The notes under the pieces are model-generated. The model was not told the origin of the DNA, made no database searches, and worked only from the letters and a program-made list of their open reading frames with translations. From NCBI GenBank assembly GCA_018292915.2, contig JACVVK020000088.1, positions 281,501 to 345,500 on the forward strand: a stretch of DNA of 64,000 bases. The letters are read 5' to 3'. Numbering within the stretch: the first letter of the stretch is position 1; each line of letters opens with the position of its first letter. Below are positions 45,101 to 50,730 of this stretch, piece by piece. Both the position numbers and the translations under genes were made by a program. The DNA comes from Batillaria attramentaria (lineage: Eukaryota; Mollusca; Gastropoda; Batillariidae).

Positions 45101-45200
45101 ATAAATTAAATTCGGGTATGCCAGCGTTCACTTGTGTTCAGCTCTTTAGACAACGGTAAGCGGTGCTCTTCTGTTTGTTTCGGTGAATTCCATAAGCCTG
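1219..45200 (-). CDS. FANCD2: FANCD2, Fanconi anaemia group D2 protein (whole gene)
   Basis: FANCD2 pairs with FANCI in a DNA clamp that is monoubiquitinated during interstrand-crosslink repair in the nucleus. I placed 41 coding exons (44091-44126 down to 1219-1401), each bounded by AG/GT and each matching successive stretches of vertebrate FANCD2 in order. The phases join without a break into about 1426 codons, close to the 1451 of human. Visible landmarks are VIRK with the ubiquitin-acceptor lysine (Lys523 here, Lys561 in human), the basic linker at residues 815-834, MLTLNNC near the C-terminus, and an acidic tail. The N-terminus is about 30-40 residues shorter than in human. The 5' limit of the first exon is a guess. 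The order is collinear throughout, so I infer a functional gene. Introns range from under 150 bp to 5.7 kb and are rich in transposons. Confidence 0.93.
1225..1230 (-). terminator. FANCD2: Possible polyadenylation signal AATAAA
   Basis: AATAAA is formed by the Asn-Lys codons two codons before the FANCD2 stop. No other AATAAA is visible in the next 80 bases. A G/T-rich stretch (GTGTGGGGG) follows about 60 bases on. Confidence 0.4.
1777..1923 (-). CDS. FANCD2: FANCD2 exon 41
   Basis: Encodes VKHMLTLNNCQRAFWMGNLK, matching human [20 protein letters not shown], the strongest single match in the window. Confidence 0.97.
2110..2259 (-). CDS. FANCD2: FANCD2 exon 40
   Basis: Encodes FVEVFLQRGMPVLD and MCGHAK, matching human FVEAFLKQCMPLLD and LCGHSK. 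Confidence 0.96.
2891..3001 (-). CDS. FANCD2: FANCD2 exon 39
   Basis: Encodes IQEERLLSWGVAVRILL, matching human IHEEKLLYWNMAVRDFS. Confidence 0.95.
3464..3557 (-). CDS. FANCD2: FANCD2 exon 38
   Basis: Encodes FLRVVLTELVENVKHIEP, matching human FFRVMMAELEKTVKKIEP. Confidence 0.95.
3839..3961 (-). CDS. FANCD2: FANCD2 exon 37
   Basis: Encodes QASSTTFATLTR, matching human DASSSTFPTLTR. Confidence 0.92.
4667..4802 (-). CDS. FANCD2: FANCD2 exon 36
   Basis: Encodes IAADLARKMLEREW and CNEQLQVLVR, matching human IASLARQFLCRVW and SNDQLHALLC. The boundaries were chosen so that spacing to exon 37 equals the human spacing. Confidence 0.87.
5034..5161 (-). CDS. FANCD2: FANCD2 exon 35
   Basis: Encodes ILIRLLTVLASKSEEEALQH, matching human [20 protein letters not shown]. 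Confidence 0.92.
5527..5640 (-). CDS. FANCD2: FANCD2 exon 34
   Basis: Encodes LLKDALSVLVGRVN, matching human LLYSALHVLSSRLK. Confidence 0.92.
6085..6906 (+). repeat. Nuclear-receptor-motif repeat array, copy 1
   Basis: Tandem units of about 130-150 bp sharing TTGGCATTTTCTCAGAA, ATGATGATAGAC and an inverted pair of TCAAGGTCA (for example 6309-6333 and 6595-6619). The right end reads CTCTCTAGTTG. The block lies in the FANCD2 intron between exons 33 and 34. Confidence 0.85.
6957..7081 (-). CDS. FANCD2: FANCD2 exon 33
   Basis: Encodes ADNDGVVDGPG and LLALFSWSG, matching human AENHGVVDGPG and FHGLFAWSG. Its donor (GTTGTT) is weak, and a dispersed repeat begins about 50 bp further downstream. Confidence 0.93.
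7524..7652 (-). CDS. FANCD2: FANCD2 exon 32
   Basis: Encodes DQKSAEQVAKFTVDMLPALC, matching human [20 protein letters not shown]. Confidence 0.93.
7770..7886 (-). CDS. FANCD2: FANCD2 exon 31
   Basis: Encodes LQFLLEDLVKKLNHSL, matching human LLFLLEDLSQKLESML. Confidence 0.93.
8444..8525 (-). CDS. FANCD2: FANCD2 exon 30
   Basis: Encodes DVFYILHTGPIVQASLDTEL, matching human [20 protein letters not shown]. The donor is GTTTAA (weak). Confidence 0.9.
8709..9548. mobile_element. Terminal-inverted-repeat element with sub-repeated ends
   Basis: Ends GTTGGTATAGTTT (8709) and AACTATACCAAC (9548) are inverted. Each arm of ~150-200 bp holds degenerate copies of ATACCAGTC and GGGGC(G/A)ATTGTAT. The right arm repeats TGACTGGTATACATTTG three times beside a 72-base C run. 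The 330-bp centre is not recognised. No clear target duplication. Confidence 0.6.
9461..9532. repeat. Uninterrupted 72-base C run
   Basis: Pure C on the plus strand inside the right arm of the element at 8709-9548; the length may be an assembly estimate. Confidence 0.95.
9718..9797 (-). CDS. FANCD2: FANCD2 exon 29
   Basis: Encodes KKVEDYLAAFSSCFR, matching human EKTSLLLHNSHAFFR. Ends in phase 2; exon 30 supplies the rest of the Arg codon. Confidence 0.85.
10044..10114. repeat. Foldback hairpin
   Basis: Arms 10044-10066 and 10092-10114 are complementary at 22 of 23 positions (CTACGGTTTTCAGTC...), with a 25-base loop; weaker pairing continues outward. Confidence 0.75.
10560..10800 (+). mobile_element. 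Non-LTR retrotransposon fragment (reverse transcriptase C-terminal side)
   Basis: Reads NNAARLILRKRRRDHATPLL then KQLHWLPIPFRIQFKIAT, the usual sequence downstream of the RT domain in CR1/Jockey-group LINEs. Truncated on both sides. Confidence 0.75.
10930..11593 (+). mobile_element. MULE-like non-autonomous DNA transposon, copy A
   Basis: A 664-bp unit, ~90% similar by eye to 43088-43726. It is flanked by a perfect 10-bp direct repeat GCACTCCGCC (10920-10929 and 11594-11603). Ends begin ACTCTCTGGGGC and (reverse) TAGACTCCAGAGTGC, only weakly inverted. The 10-bp duplication fits the Mutator superfamily. No transposase. Confidence 0.82.
11638..11855. repeat. Two tandem ~105-bp AATCGGAATTCCCC units
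   Basis: Each unit contains ACGTACGATTTTCTGCC and ends GATCTGAATCGGAA then (T)GGCACCC or GCCACCCCTG. A single related unit lies at 40522-40655. Confidence 0.75.
11885..14070 (+). repeat. Nuclear-receptor-motif repeat array, copy 2
   Basis: About 2.2 kb of the same units. Orientation switches near 13040, so the array is roughly head-to-head. Ends with a short AC/AGAC tract and GACTCCCATTGTTACACAAG. Confidence 0.85.
14242..14317 (-). CDS. FANCD2: FANCD2 exon 28, linker
   Basis: Encodes KRAGKENDKGDDGTQDITD, the variable charged linker between the helical-repeat halves. Donor GTGAGA. Confidence 0.82.
14568..14694 (-). CDS. FANCD2: FANCD2 exon 27, basic linker
   Basis: Begins HPQYTPPLLGLG (human TPDYVPPLGNFD), then a low-complexity linker ending KKRAGRK. 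Joined to exon 28 it gives a dense Lys/Arg cluster (residues 815-834) that looks like a nuclear-localisation signal. The GTTTTT donor is weak, but it is the one that keeps frame. Confidence 0.82.
15223..15266. repeat. (TG)n microsatellite
   Basis: Pure TG repeat in the FANCD2 intron between exons 26 and 27. The rest of 14695-15906 shows nothing recognisable. Confidence 0.95.
15907..16015 (-). CDS. FANCD2: FANCD2 exon 26
   Basis: Encodes VNAFASQADVEMKGKVIERL, matching human [20 protein letters not shown]. Confidence 0.95.
16371..16486 (-). CDS. FANCD2: FANCD2 exon 25
   Basis: Encodes CPVYLPDEDVYSKIESLS and FHCINWFRE, matching human CPIFLTDLEPGEKLESMS and FLTLNWFRE. Confidence 0.95.
17084..17190 (-). 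CDS. FANCD2: FANCD2 exon 24
   Basis: Encodes VCLSPHFHLVQTCERRQ, matching human LCLAPYFRLLRLCVERQ. Confidence 0.93.
17205..17300 (-). mobile_element. LINE 3' end fragment
   Basis: On the minus strand it reads TTTCCCCTCAGGGATGATAA then AGTTATTTGATTGATTG, the 3' tail style of Rex/L2-type LINEs. No coding part. Confidence 0.5.
17422..17553 (-). CDS. FANCD2: FANCD2 exon 23
   Basis: Encodes DIVINLLPLVSNE, matching human GIAINLLPLLFSQ. Confidence 0.9.
17991..18064 (-). CDS. FANCD2: FANCD2 exon 22
   Basis: Encodes MTDMFQENFVVDVEED, matching human ICNDFQDAFVVDSCVV. Confidence 0.9.
18273..18441 (-). CDS. FANCD2: FANCD2 exon 21
   Basis: Encodes LFLDELAAIVAHGSLHPK, matching human LYYDEFANLIQHEKLDPK. 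The 5' boundary (TTAAG acceptor) could be a few bases off, but its phase fits. Confidence 0.9.
18672..19769 (-). repeat. Nuclear-receptor-motif repeat array, copy 3
   Basis: Same units between ACTAGAGAGGC and GACTCCCATTTTTAC. Its last 30 bases (20296-20325) are split off by the hAT insertion at 19770. Confidence 0.85.
19770..20295 (-). mobile_element. hAT-type DNA transposon, internally deleted, with BED-finger remnant
   Basis: A 526-bp element with ends TAGAGGGTGG... and (reverse) TAGGGGTGTTC..., flanked by a perfect 8-bp target duplication ATTTTTAC (19762-19769, 20296-20303). Inside on the minus strand (19955-20164) is a 69-residue ORF with IWRFF and GGTSNLNAHIRRH, the signature of a BED zinc finger from hAT transposases. 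The second cysteine of the finger is replaced (CKEY). No catalytic domain remains, so it could move only with outside help. Confidence 0.85.
19955..20164 (-). pseudogene. BED zinc-finger fragment of a hAT transposase
   Basis: Only the N-terminal DNA-binding part remains: IWRFFLLRE, then CKEY in place of CKxC, then GTSNLNAHIRRH. The broken metal ligand argues against a working finger. Confidence 0.8.
20353..20412 (-). CDS. FANCD2: FANCD2 exon 20
   Basis: Encodes YLCRGVVGGVQMVWGMG, at the place of human YKLIGIIGAVTMAGIMA. Confidence 0.88.
20630..22250 (+). repeat. Dispersed repeat family A, copy 2 (interrupted)
   Basis: Same family as 140-840 with an internally duplicated segment and a SINE inserted at 20880-21057. 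Sits in the FANCD2 intron between exons 19 and 20. Confidence 0.75.
20880..21057 (-). mobile_element. tRNA-derived SINE, family S1, copy 1
   Basis: On the minus strand the head reads GGTGGCCGAATGGTAGAGCG (A-box region) and GAGTTCGAATCCTGG (B-box), followed by a non-tRNA body. Inserted in repeat family A. Confidence 0.8.
22653..22702 (-). CDS. FANCD2: FANCD2 exon 19, monoubiquitination site
   Basis: A 50-bp exon encoding DDLHMVIRKLISS, matching human DDMHLVIRKQLSS. The lysine codon AAA at 22676-22678 (residue 523) aligns with human Lys561, the residue modified by FANCL/UBE2T. Confidence 0.95.
22955..23065 (-). CDS. FANCD2: FANCD2 exon 18
   Basis: Encodes LRKLFSMLARLAFTASHD, matching human IRKLFYVLSTLAFSKQNE. 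Confidence 0.93.
24168..24299 (-). CDS. FANCD2: FANCD2 exon 17
   Basis: Encodes GSGNVDEMDASLDVLASLV, matching human CSGNEAEVDTALDVLLELV. Confidence 0.93.
24799..24933 (-). CDS. FANCD2: FANCD2 exon 16
   Basis: Encodes VLYKQAFCWFDTFSRQ, matching human LLYKYAFKFFDTYCQQ. Confidence 0.93.
25376..26323 (+). mobile_element. Truncated CR1/L2/Rex-group LINE
   Basis: Frame 1 reads LNVGKTEEMVIDFCRN then YKYLGVTID (RT palm/thumb side). After a stop near 25710 a shifted frame continues with KIIKKAGRVVG and RPFARSTARVG. It ends with ATTAAAAAAGTATTGACTGA, a typical tail. Truncated at 5', with a frameshift and TG-rich expansion near 26010. Confidence 0.78.
26709..27189. mobile_element. Short TIR element, AGGACATTTGTCCT family, copy 1
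   Basis: Ends CAGGGTTGTACATCCAC and (reverse) CAGTGTTGTACATCCAC, flanked by a 6-bp direct repeat ATGTCT. Subterminal palindromes such as AGGACATTTGTCCT resemble the elements at 54362 and 60481. Confidence 0.75.
27966..28133 (-). CDS. FANCD2: FANCD2 exon 15
   Basis: Encodes SLVRNKIRSGAFSETLLQ, matching human RVLRNKIRSGCIQEQLLQ, one of the best conserved stretches. Confidence 0.95.
28532..28631 (-). CDS. FANCD2: FANCD2 exon 14
   Basis: Encodes VDTIQSGIQFQRGAADVWLK, matching human [20 protein letters not shown]. Confidence 0.9.
28781..28869 (-). CDS. FANCD2: FANCD2 exon 13
   Basis: Encodes VVGEIRSGLDLASVV, matching human VISELREKLDLQHCV. It runs into the variable Ser/Lys-rich linker. Confidence 0.88.
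29083..29726. repeat. Pair of ~85-bp direct repeats around a 470-bp spacer
   Basis: 29083-29165 and 29639-29726 share ACTTGTCCAATG and TAGATCTAG-GAGCGCTCTCA. Between them is a 40-bp doublet ATCTCCCAATGGGA (29485-29545). No terminal structure is clear. Confidence 0.6.
30069..30173 (-). CDS. FANCD2: FANCD2 exon 12
   Basis: Encodes ENLPVVLKFLLRTASAADLM, matching human [20 protein letters not shown]. Confidence 0.93.
30510..30597 (-). CDS. FANCD2: FANCD2 exon 11
   Basis: Encodes QLTVIILDALACLDLNPDLL, matching human [20 protein letters not shown]. Confidence 0.93.
30882..31006 (-). CDS. FANCD2: FANCD2 exon 10
   Basis: Encodes VQREIIGALPAVVDDSDH, matching human LQHDIITSLPEILGDSQH. The human Ser222-Gln ATM site reads Ser-Asp here. 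Confidence 0.93.
31195..31282 (-). CDS. FANCD2: FANCD2 exon 9
   Basis: Encodes IPRLLLAQFRWLDFVVD, matching human IPRLIVSQLKWLDRVVD. The poly-T tract before the acceptor is very strong. Confidence 0.92.
31434..31489 (-). CDS. FANCD2: FANCD2 exon 8
   Basis: Encodes RNLLEKLPEFSQDD, matching human KTLFEKLPEYFFEN. Confidence 0.88.
31771..31825 (-). CDS. FANCD2: FANCD2 exon 7
   Basis: Encodes AVRILLGVEIVQ, matching human LIKLLLGIDILQ. Confidence 0.85.
32072..32119 (-). CDS. FANCD2: FANCD2 exon 6
   Basis: Small exon encoding FHKSLLPTYTTADCD, at the place of human FRNCLLSCERLQDEE. Identity is low, but both splice sites and phases fit. Confidence 0.75.
32190..32338 (-). mobile_element. tRNA-derived SINE, family S1, copy 2
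   Basis: Same body (AAAAAGGCCAGCACAAATAT) and tRNA-like head as 20880-21057, but the B-box is decayed (GAGTTAGCATCC). In the intron between exons 5 and 6. Confidence 0.78.
32391..32430. repeat. (CA)n microsatellite, 40 bp
   Basis: Pure CA repeat between FANCD2 exons 5 and 6. Confidence 0.95.
32692..32744 (-). CDS. FANCD2: FANCD2 exon 5
   Basis: Encodes EFLEGFSEYIEDSY, matching human EFVSGLESYIEDED. Confidence 0.9.
33089..33151. repeat. (TG)n microsatellite, 63 bp
   Basis: Followed by CAATAAATGAATTGAATTGA (33220-33250), a LINE-like 3' tail; 33260-34190 shows nothing recognisable. Confidence 0.9.
34350..34496. repeat. Two tandem ~73-bp CCGGAATTCCGGCC units
   Basis: Units at 34350-34424 and 34424-34496 share AAGCCGGAACTCGGCACGTT and end TGGCACCCCTG, like the AATCGG repeats, which suggests related element ends. 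Confidence 0.7.
34600..35640 (-). pseudogene. Tc1-type transposase, broken
   Basis: 171 residues read through with two helix-turn-helix regions, a GRPR hinge and VVFSDESRFNLLHPDR, which carries the first catalytic Asp. An in-frame TGA follows at 35114. The frame resumes with HVWRRRGERFHPDYIQQMAP and SVLVWGGFS. A frameshift near 34890 precedes LQDDNARPHRARIV and PDLNPID, the second and third catalytic blocks. Full-length but dead; in the FANCD2 intron between exons 4 and 5. Confidence 0.88.
36097..36167 (-). CDS. FANCD2: FANCD2 exon 4
   Basis: Encodes VDKAVFQKKISLSLKRC, matching human VDQIAFQKKLFQTLRR. Donor GTAAGG; ends in phase 0. Confidence 0.9.
36375..38103. repeat. ~840-bp tandem repeat array with foldback hairpins
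   Basis: Two long copies (from about 36491 and 37335, offset ~844 bp) share TTCGACTTCGTACGGAAATG. A shorter shared block (GACAAAAACCAACTGATTTG) marks the outer edges at 36387 and 38059. Three hairpins and paired TGACG palindromes lie inside. No conserved long ORF. Confidence 0.8.
37856..38010. repeat. Long foldback hairpin, best copy
   Basis: The outer 25 bases (TTTTCCCAATTCGGTGCCCC...) pair perfectly with the far end. The inner arms TTGTTGATTTCGACC and GGTCGAAATCAACAA also pair. Weaker copies occupy 37017-37175 and 37205-37325. Confidence 0.85.
38309..38418 (-). CDS. FANCD2: FANCD2 exon 3
   Basis: Residues 3-40. SLFAMLTKEAGLHLKDG matches the human stretch around SIFVKLLKISGIILKTG. Acceptor TTTCAG, donor GTAAGT. 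Confidence 0.85.
38485..38662. mobile_element. 178-bp pogo/Tc1-like MITE
   Basis: Ends CAGTCAAACCTGTGTAAGGC and (reverse) CAGTCGAACCTGCCAAGGC, both continuing GGTCACC and flanked by TA. No coding capacity. It lies 66 bp upstream of FANCD2 exon 3. Confidence 0.82.
39075..41390 (+). repeat. Dispersed repeat family A, copy 3 (interrupted)
   Basis: Same family, expanded by poly-C, poly-T, ATAT and other insertions, including the short TGGCACCCCTG repeat at 40522-40655. Located in FANCD2 intron 2. Confidence 0.72.
40522..40655. repeat. Single AATCGGAATCCCC unit, ending TGGCACCCCTG
   Basis: Same sequence as the tandem units at 11638, with an inner C run of 22 bases. Confidence 0.75.
41560..41770. 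repeat. GGGGTCCGGGGGCATCCCC repeat with tandem AATCTGTGCAATCTGGTGCA
   Basis: A GC-rich palindromic core (41630-41665) is followed by two copies of a 33-bp unit. Similar GGGGTCCGGGGGC cores are common in marine invertebrate genomes, as far as I recall. 41771-42200 shows nothing recognisable. Confidence 0.5.
42204..42445. repeat. 122-bp tandem duplication
   Basis: GTGTCCAAACGACGTACAC and CATCCCGGCGTTGCCG occur twice (from 42207 and 42329). Not assigned to any exon. Confidence 0.7.
43088..43726 (+). mobile_element. MULE-like non-autonomous DNA transposon, copy B
   Basis: Second copy, 639 bp, flanked by a different perfect 10-bp direct repeat GATCGATGCC (43078-43087 and 43727-43736). It fixes the element ends independently of copy A. 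Confidence 0.85.
44091..44126 (-). CDS. FANCD2: FANCD2 exon 2, start codon
   Basis: The ATG at 44096-44098 gives Met-Asn plus two bases before a GTGAGA donor, which is exactly the phase exon 3 needs. The acceptor is CAG. The next in-frame Met, at codon 8 in exon 3, is the alternative start. Confidence 0.6.
44991..45200 (-). other. FANCD2: FANCD2 exon 1, probably 5' UTR (right end approximate)
   Basis: A strong donor (AAGCTG then GTAAGT) lies at 44990 on the minus strand, upstream of the first coding exon. The exon's 5' end and promoter are not visible and 45200 is only a placeholder. An ATG nine bases before the donor opens a 13-codon upstream ORF when joined to exon 2. Confidence 0.45.
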
Positions 45201-46469
45201 TAGACGAACACTTCCGGTGTGTCCACGGCGATGGTGACGACGAAAACATCAGCAAGTTTTAGTTACCTCGTATTCTACAGTTTCGTAGCCACTCTGTGTA
45301 TGAAGAACATGTAAAAAGTACTGAAAAGTGAAGTAATCTTTTTAAAGAACCTGGAAAACGGCTTTTGAAGTTGTTTTGCTCGTGCAACGCTAGCGCTCCA
45401 CGCCAAATATTACATGTACTCCCAATCAGAATGGCGTGTTTCGGTGTTGTGGAGTTTAATTCGGCAATGCCAAATCGTAGATCATGTTTTATTGGTATAT
45501 GTACAATATTGCGAGCGTCTTTGGTGTGTACTGTTTTGCATGACACTCTCATCAGTGGCGCAATCGATATGTGTGACCAATCTCTTTTCAGAATGAGATG
45601 TTCAAATGAGTGTTGCATTTAGTTTGCTCACCTTTTTTATTTGTGAGGTGCTAGGGGGCTATGTAATACAGGCTACATACCAGAGATGCAAATCTGGAGG
45701 AAAATGCTATATATTCCTCTTACACATACCGCTGCAGATGACACCCTAGAAATGCTTTAAAAATAAAATTCACCAAAAAATTCACAAAAATCAGGCAGCC
45801 ATAGACTCATGCGTAGAGGAAATTTAAACAAATTCCAATGTTCCGTTTTTTGGCAATGTTGGCAGCCACCACATACCCCCTCATTCCACGGTCGTCTGCT
45901 GGCTCCTGTGCCAGCCGCGCATGAAAACAAATAGTCCACAAGCCAGCCTCATTTTTCCCTAATTTTACTATTACCTGGCATGAAACTTGTTTACAAAGCC
46001 AACAAAAAGCACCAGATTGCCATTGTTCACTCTGCACACAAATTTTAAAAGGGGCAAAGATTTTCTACTATATTTAGCCGAATTGTTACTACATGCCCCG
46101 GAAGCTAATACCGGCGCGTAGCCAATTCATTCTGTAAGCCCTGTCATTTTTATGTTGTTTCCATAGTAATGGAAACAACATCATAGGACGGGCTAAATTT
46201 TCCACGTTCATAGGCAAGCATCTGTGGTACAAACGCACGTCACTGCCGATCTCCCGCAGAGACGATTTTGCAAGTATAACTCTGACAATGACGTAAGAAG
46301 ACGTGCGTCATCGATGCTGACATGTACGGTGCGCCGAACGCGCTTCTCCTCCTCAGTGAGTGCCGTCTGTTCGTATGTGTGTGCGTGCGGTGTGCGTGTG
46401 TGTGTGAATTGTATCCAAATATATCAAAATGTTACATTAGAGCAACCAAGCGTGTGATGATTGCTTAAG
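45201..46469. other. Intergenic region, FANCD2 5' flank
   Basis: No gene recognised. It contains a block (about 45604-45660) duplicated at 48080-48140 (AATGAGTGTTGCATTTAGTT) and a perfect palindrome GTTGTTTCCAT-AGTA-ATGGAAACAAC (46155-46180). The FANCD2 promoter should lie at its left end; no TATA box is evident. Confidence 0.5.
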
Positions 46470-46990
46470 TGATTTGGGAGTTATCGCCCTTTCGAGACAA
46501 GTTGGTTGTCTTTCGTTTACAGACGTAATATTTATTTAAATCACTCAATTTCTTGGCAGTAGATAGCTTGAATACGGACTCTGAACAGAGTCACTACTAG
46601 AAAATGGTCGCTCTTATAGTTTTCATGTAAACCGAACCTGAGTTGACATTGCATGTGAACCCAGTTCAGATGCCTGTATCTCCGAAAATACTGAACCGAT
46701 CGATTTCAAATTTGGGGTTTCCAAATGAATCAAGATTGTTGAATAGAAAGCCCGATCCAGGTACGATTGCACACATGATTTGCGAGTTATCCCCCTTTTC
46801 AGAAAAAGTGGCTTTCTGGCGTTTAAAGGCGTAATATTTACCTAAACCACTCCATTTTTTTGACATAGATAGCATGAATACGGACTCTCAACTGAGTGAA
46901 TTTTGGAGGTTGTCGCTTTTATGCTTTTGGCCTAAGCCGTACCTGATGAAAGTGCTGGTGAACACACTTTAGATCTCAAAATCGCTCCTA
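46470..46990. repeat. ~306-bp tandem duplication
   Basis: The block from 46471 recurs at 46776 with GAGTTATC, GGCGTAATATTTA and GAATACGGACTCT in the same order; both copies are diverged. Confidence 0.65.
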
Positions 46991-47645
46991 CTATACATAG
47001 ATAATGAGCCTGGGGTGCCATAAAAAATATACAAAAAAAAAAATAGAAAAAATCACTGCAGCCGTTATCGTCAGTTGACTCGAAAATTTGTACTCACAGC
47101 ACATTTCCTCTACAAGCCACACGCCTCACAAACATCGAAGAAGAGACGCACGCGCACTGACGTAAAGTAAGTGCGTCGTGTTTGATTGACGTGATGCTGT
47201 TTTTTCTTGGGGGTGTCTCGCCACTTTCTTTCCGAATTCCTCTGTTTGGAGACGTGGTGTATTTTACTTCTGCTATGTCGCCATCTTCGTGCAATTGCAG
47301 AGAAGACACGGGATAGAACAGAATACAACTCCAATACTTTATGAACAGAATATGCGCGGAGAACAAATTCATGAAAGAAGAAGAATCCAGAACGCTGTGC
47401 AGGGCTGCTTACATACTGAACAGGTCAAATCTAGAACATTCCTCAACTTACTGGATGGTTTGAAATCTTTCCAAGGTGACGTAATCTACTGACGTTACTG
47501 CACCAGCATGTTCTGGGATGGTCTAGAAATTATTTTGCATCGAAATGCAGTATCTTTTCGCGATCTCTACAGCTTGACATGTGGAAAGCGGGAATTTCAG
47601 TGGGTTTCGTTTTTGCCACTGACTCACACTCAGAAGCATAATGTG

Positions 47646-47677
<32 letters not shown>

Positions 47678-48247
47678 TGCAAGCGCGCGTCTAAGGCAAG
47701 AGAGAGACTGAGGGTCTCTTCTCCTATACCAGTAAGCAATCGTCTGTCAGTCAGGTCTGCGGGAAGTAACTCTGTCAAAGGGGAACGACTTTATTACAAG
47801 AATTCATTCACCCGTGTAGAACCTCGCATACGCCAAAAAACTGGTGACGTCAACCAGCTAGGCGAGCTCACACGACCTCATGTGTTTGGGGTTTTTGCAA
47901 GTGCATAGAGGCACGGAAAGGGTTTCCAGTACTTTCTTTATGTCAGCATGCTTAATGTCAGAGAGCTTGCGTTCGTGTGCGCGCGGGCTGCATACATGAC
48001 ACAACGACTACGACTGTGACTACAGCAGGTCATTGAATGGAAACAACATATATTGGGCTGGTGGCCATCTTGTTGTTGTTCAAATGAGTGTTGCATTTAG
48101 TTTGCTTACCTTTTTTATTTGTGAGGTGCTAGGGGGCTATGTCATTCATTCTGTAAGCCCTGTTCCCTGTCATTTTTGTTGTTCACTATGTGGGTTGGTG
48201 GGTTGGCAAGACTGCCACGTATACCAGCCGACTGACTAGTGTAACCC

Positions 48248-48325
48248 GCGCTGGATGTGTACTGCGTCAGGCTGGATGTGTACTGCGTCAGTACTGCGTC
48301 AGGCTGGATGTGTACTGCGTCAGTT
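48248..48325. repeat. Short tandem GCTGGATGTGTACTGCGTCAG array
   Basis: Three to four copies of a ~21-bp unit. The surrounding 47000-48880 shows no recognisable gene, only a (TG)n tract at 47641-47680. Confidence 0.85.
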
Positions 48326-48922
48326 GGCTGTTCCTTTCCTGCGCCGCTGTCTTGTTGAACACTTGCGCTTGCATACTCTTTACAACTGACTGGGAAACAC
48401 CGGAATTCCACACTCTAAATTTAGATAAACTAAAGTAGGCAGTGATGTCACGCTGGCCAACTCCAAGTCTGACACTTGGTTGTCTGGGCTCTAGTCTACC
48501 TCTATGCATAGCAGTTACGCACTAAATTTAGGCCGAGACTGTCAAGTCTGAGACTAGGGCTTTAGGCTGAGCCTGCATAAGGCTGTGTCCATGCATTAGA
48601 CCCCTGTGCTGACTCGTGTGCTTTTAGGTTTACGCCAGAATGACTCCGGGTTAAACAGTACGGGGATTTCAGGACTACTGCCCTCTTTGACTCTGCTAAA
48701 CATTCAGATATTTGGCGAGGCTCATAACACATTTTGTAATTCTTAAGGCCCATATTTAAAACCACTGAAAAGGCCAAAGTATTGTGTGCAACCCTATGAG
48801 GATAGATGTACTGTCAAATGAAAAGGGCCTGAGTGCATGTTACATCTCTGATTCTTGGGTCCTTTGAAGGACAAAGTGATGATGTTTGACTGCTAAGATT
48901 ACTCTCCTCAGGTCACAGGGCT

Positions 48923-49590
48923 GAAGGCGATGTCACACTGAAAACATGTTTTCCTAAAACATGTTTTATAAAACATGTTTTGAAAGGCAAAACGCCCGAA
49001 ACATGCTTTCCGAAACAATACATGACACACGTGAAAACATGTTTTGCGAAAGAATATCGAAACATGCAGAAAATCGAACAGTGATCTTTTGTGATGTCAT
49101 TTTCTTTCGAACTCACGTCACTGAAAATCTGACGTATACACGCCCGCCAAACTCAGCCATTTTTGAAGCAAGAACACTAGGTGAGGTATTTCCCTAAACA
49201 TATTTGCTTATTCTCACTTTCACTCATCCTCCATGTTAGTATTCAGTCACGGTATTTCTGAAATATATTTTACCTATTCTTCCCGCTCTGTCTTGACCTA
49301 AGGTGGCTGATGAGCCGGTGAAATTCCGGCGAAACGCGTCCCGCTACGGACATATTGACTGAACGGATACGGGAAGGTGTCACTTGACACTCCGCACGGC
49401 GGCTTTCATTGGTTGAAACACAAAACTTGTTTCCAGATTTTAGGGCAGGCTCTAAAACTGAAAACACGATCGAAACATGTTTTGAGAACATTGTTGTGAA
49501 GTATGTCACACGACAAAACACGTTGTTTCGCAGCGAAACATCTGAAAACAATGTTTTGAAGTGTTTTTGCCCTCTCGTGTGACAGGGACT
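48923..49590. mobile_element. DNA element with GTCACAC ends and many AAACATGTTTT palindromes
   Basis: About 668 bp between GATGTCACACTGAAAACATG and TCTCGTGTGACAGGG. It splits a repeat that is uninterrupted at 50731-50977, so both limits are known to within a few bases. Both end regions carry clustered AAACATGTTTT-type palindromes. Superfamily unknown. Confidence 0.7.
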
Positions 49591-49812
49591 TTACTAAGCA
49601 TTGCTATTATTACTGCACTACACAGGACAATACTTACGAAACATGTCCTACACTTTTAGTTTTTCTGTCAGCCTTGACATATGGCCTGTTATAGTTCCAC
49701 TGGCTATGAAGCCCTGTAACATTTTGGAACCCTCTGATACTTGTACACTTACAGAGACTTAAGAGGTAGAATAGGTGCTTTTATACACACACACACACAA
49801 AAAAAAACCTCC
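49591..49812. repeat. Repeat copy matching 50766-50977
   Basis: Shares TTTGGAACCCTC, GCCCTGTAAC and AGAGGTAGAATA; its left 30 bases lie at 48891-48922, beyond the inserted element. Confidence 0.75.
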
Positions 49813-50730
49813 ATAATGACTCCAGGTTAAACAGTACATTATGCATGAACTGTGCCAGTTCGGGTTGACTGTGGAAACCAAACATTTACTTGAACAAAAC
49901 CTTTACCGGCAACTGCTGTGGTGCTGAAAAGTGCTACATGTCATTGCGTATGTAAAAACTTTGCCGAACTCGCCTGGTGAGATAATAATTATATGGGCCT
50001 TCGGAAATCCCAAATTACCGTCTTTGAATTCATTTAAGTTTCTTTGTCTCCTACGCACCTCGCGATACACATACCCTGGGCCAATTCATGTGACCACACT
50101 GAGTGCAGATTGTGTTGTAATTGTGTCTGTTATGTGAAATTATTCCACATTTGCTTGAAACTGTGACCTCCTGTAGGAACATACAAGGTAGAAAACCCAA
50201 TGTGAAAGTATAAATCAAGACAGCAGATCTATGGATATATCTATGATTGAGACCCTGCACGCCGGTCGCTGTTTGGGTTTTAACTTTTTGCATGCGACTG
50301 AGCGCGTGATGGGTGCTATCAATAAGCTTCCATGCCAAAAGCTTTGTGCAAATTTCAAAAGACTGAACCTTTATAGACCCAGTACTAATGCACAGACAAC
50401 ACATTTATATATGTTTGGTATATATAACAATGCTAACGAAATCGAGTGCAGAAAATCGGCGATTCCTGTGAACTTCGTTGAGCAGGGATGATTTCATTGC
50501 ACAAGCCTCTCATGAGTGTCCCAAACCCACACGAAGTGATGACTAAATGAATACCACTCTTTGTGATTTCACGTAGTTTAATCAATGATTCACAATGACA
50601 ATTTCAAAGTGAACAGTGCCTGAGGAAGACAAAACAAAAGTAATGGATGAACTGACAAACGAACGAAAGAATTAATGATAACATAAACTATGATAAAGAA
50701 AGTATCAGATATTCCTCTAATGGCATGACG

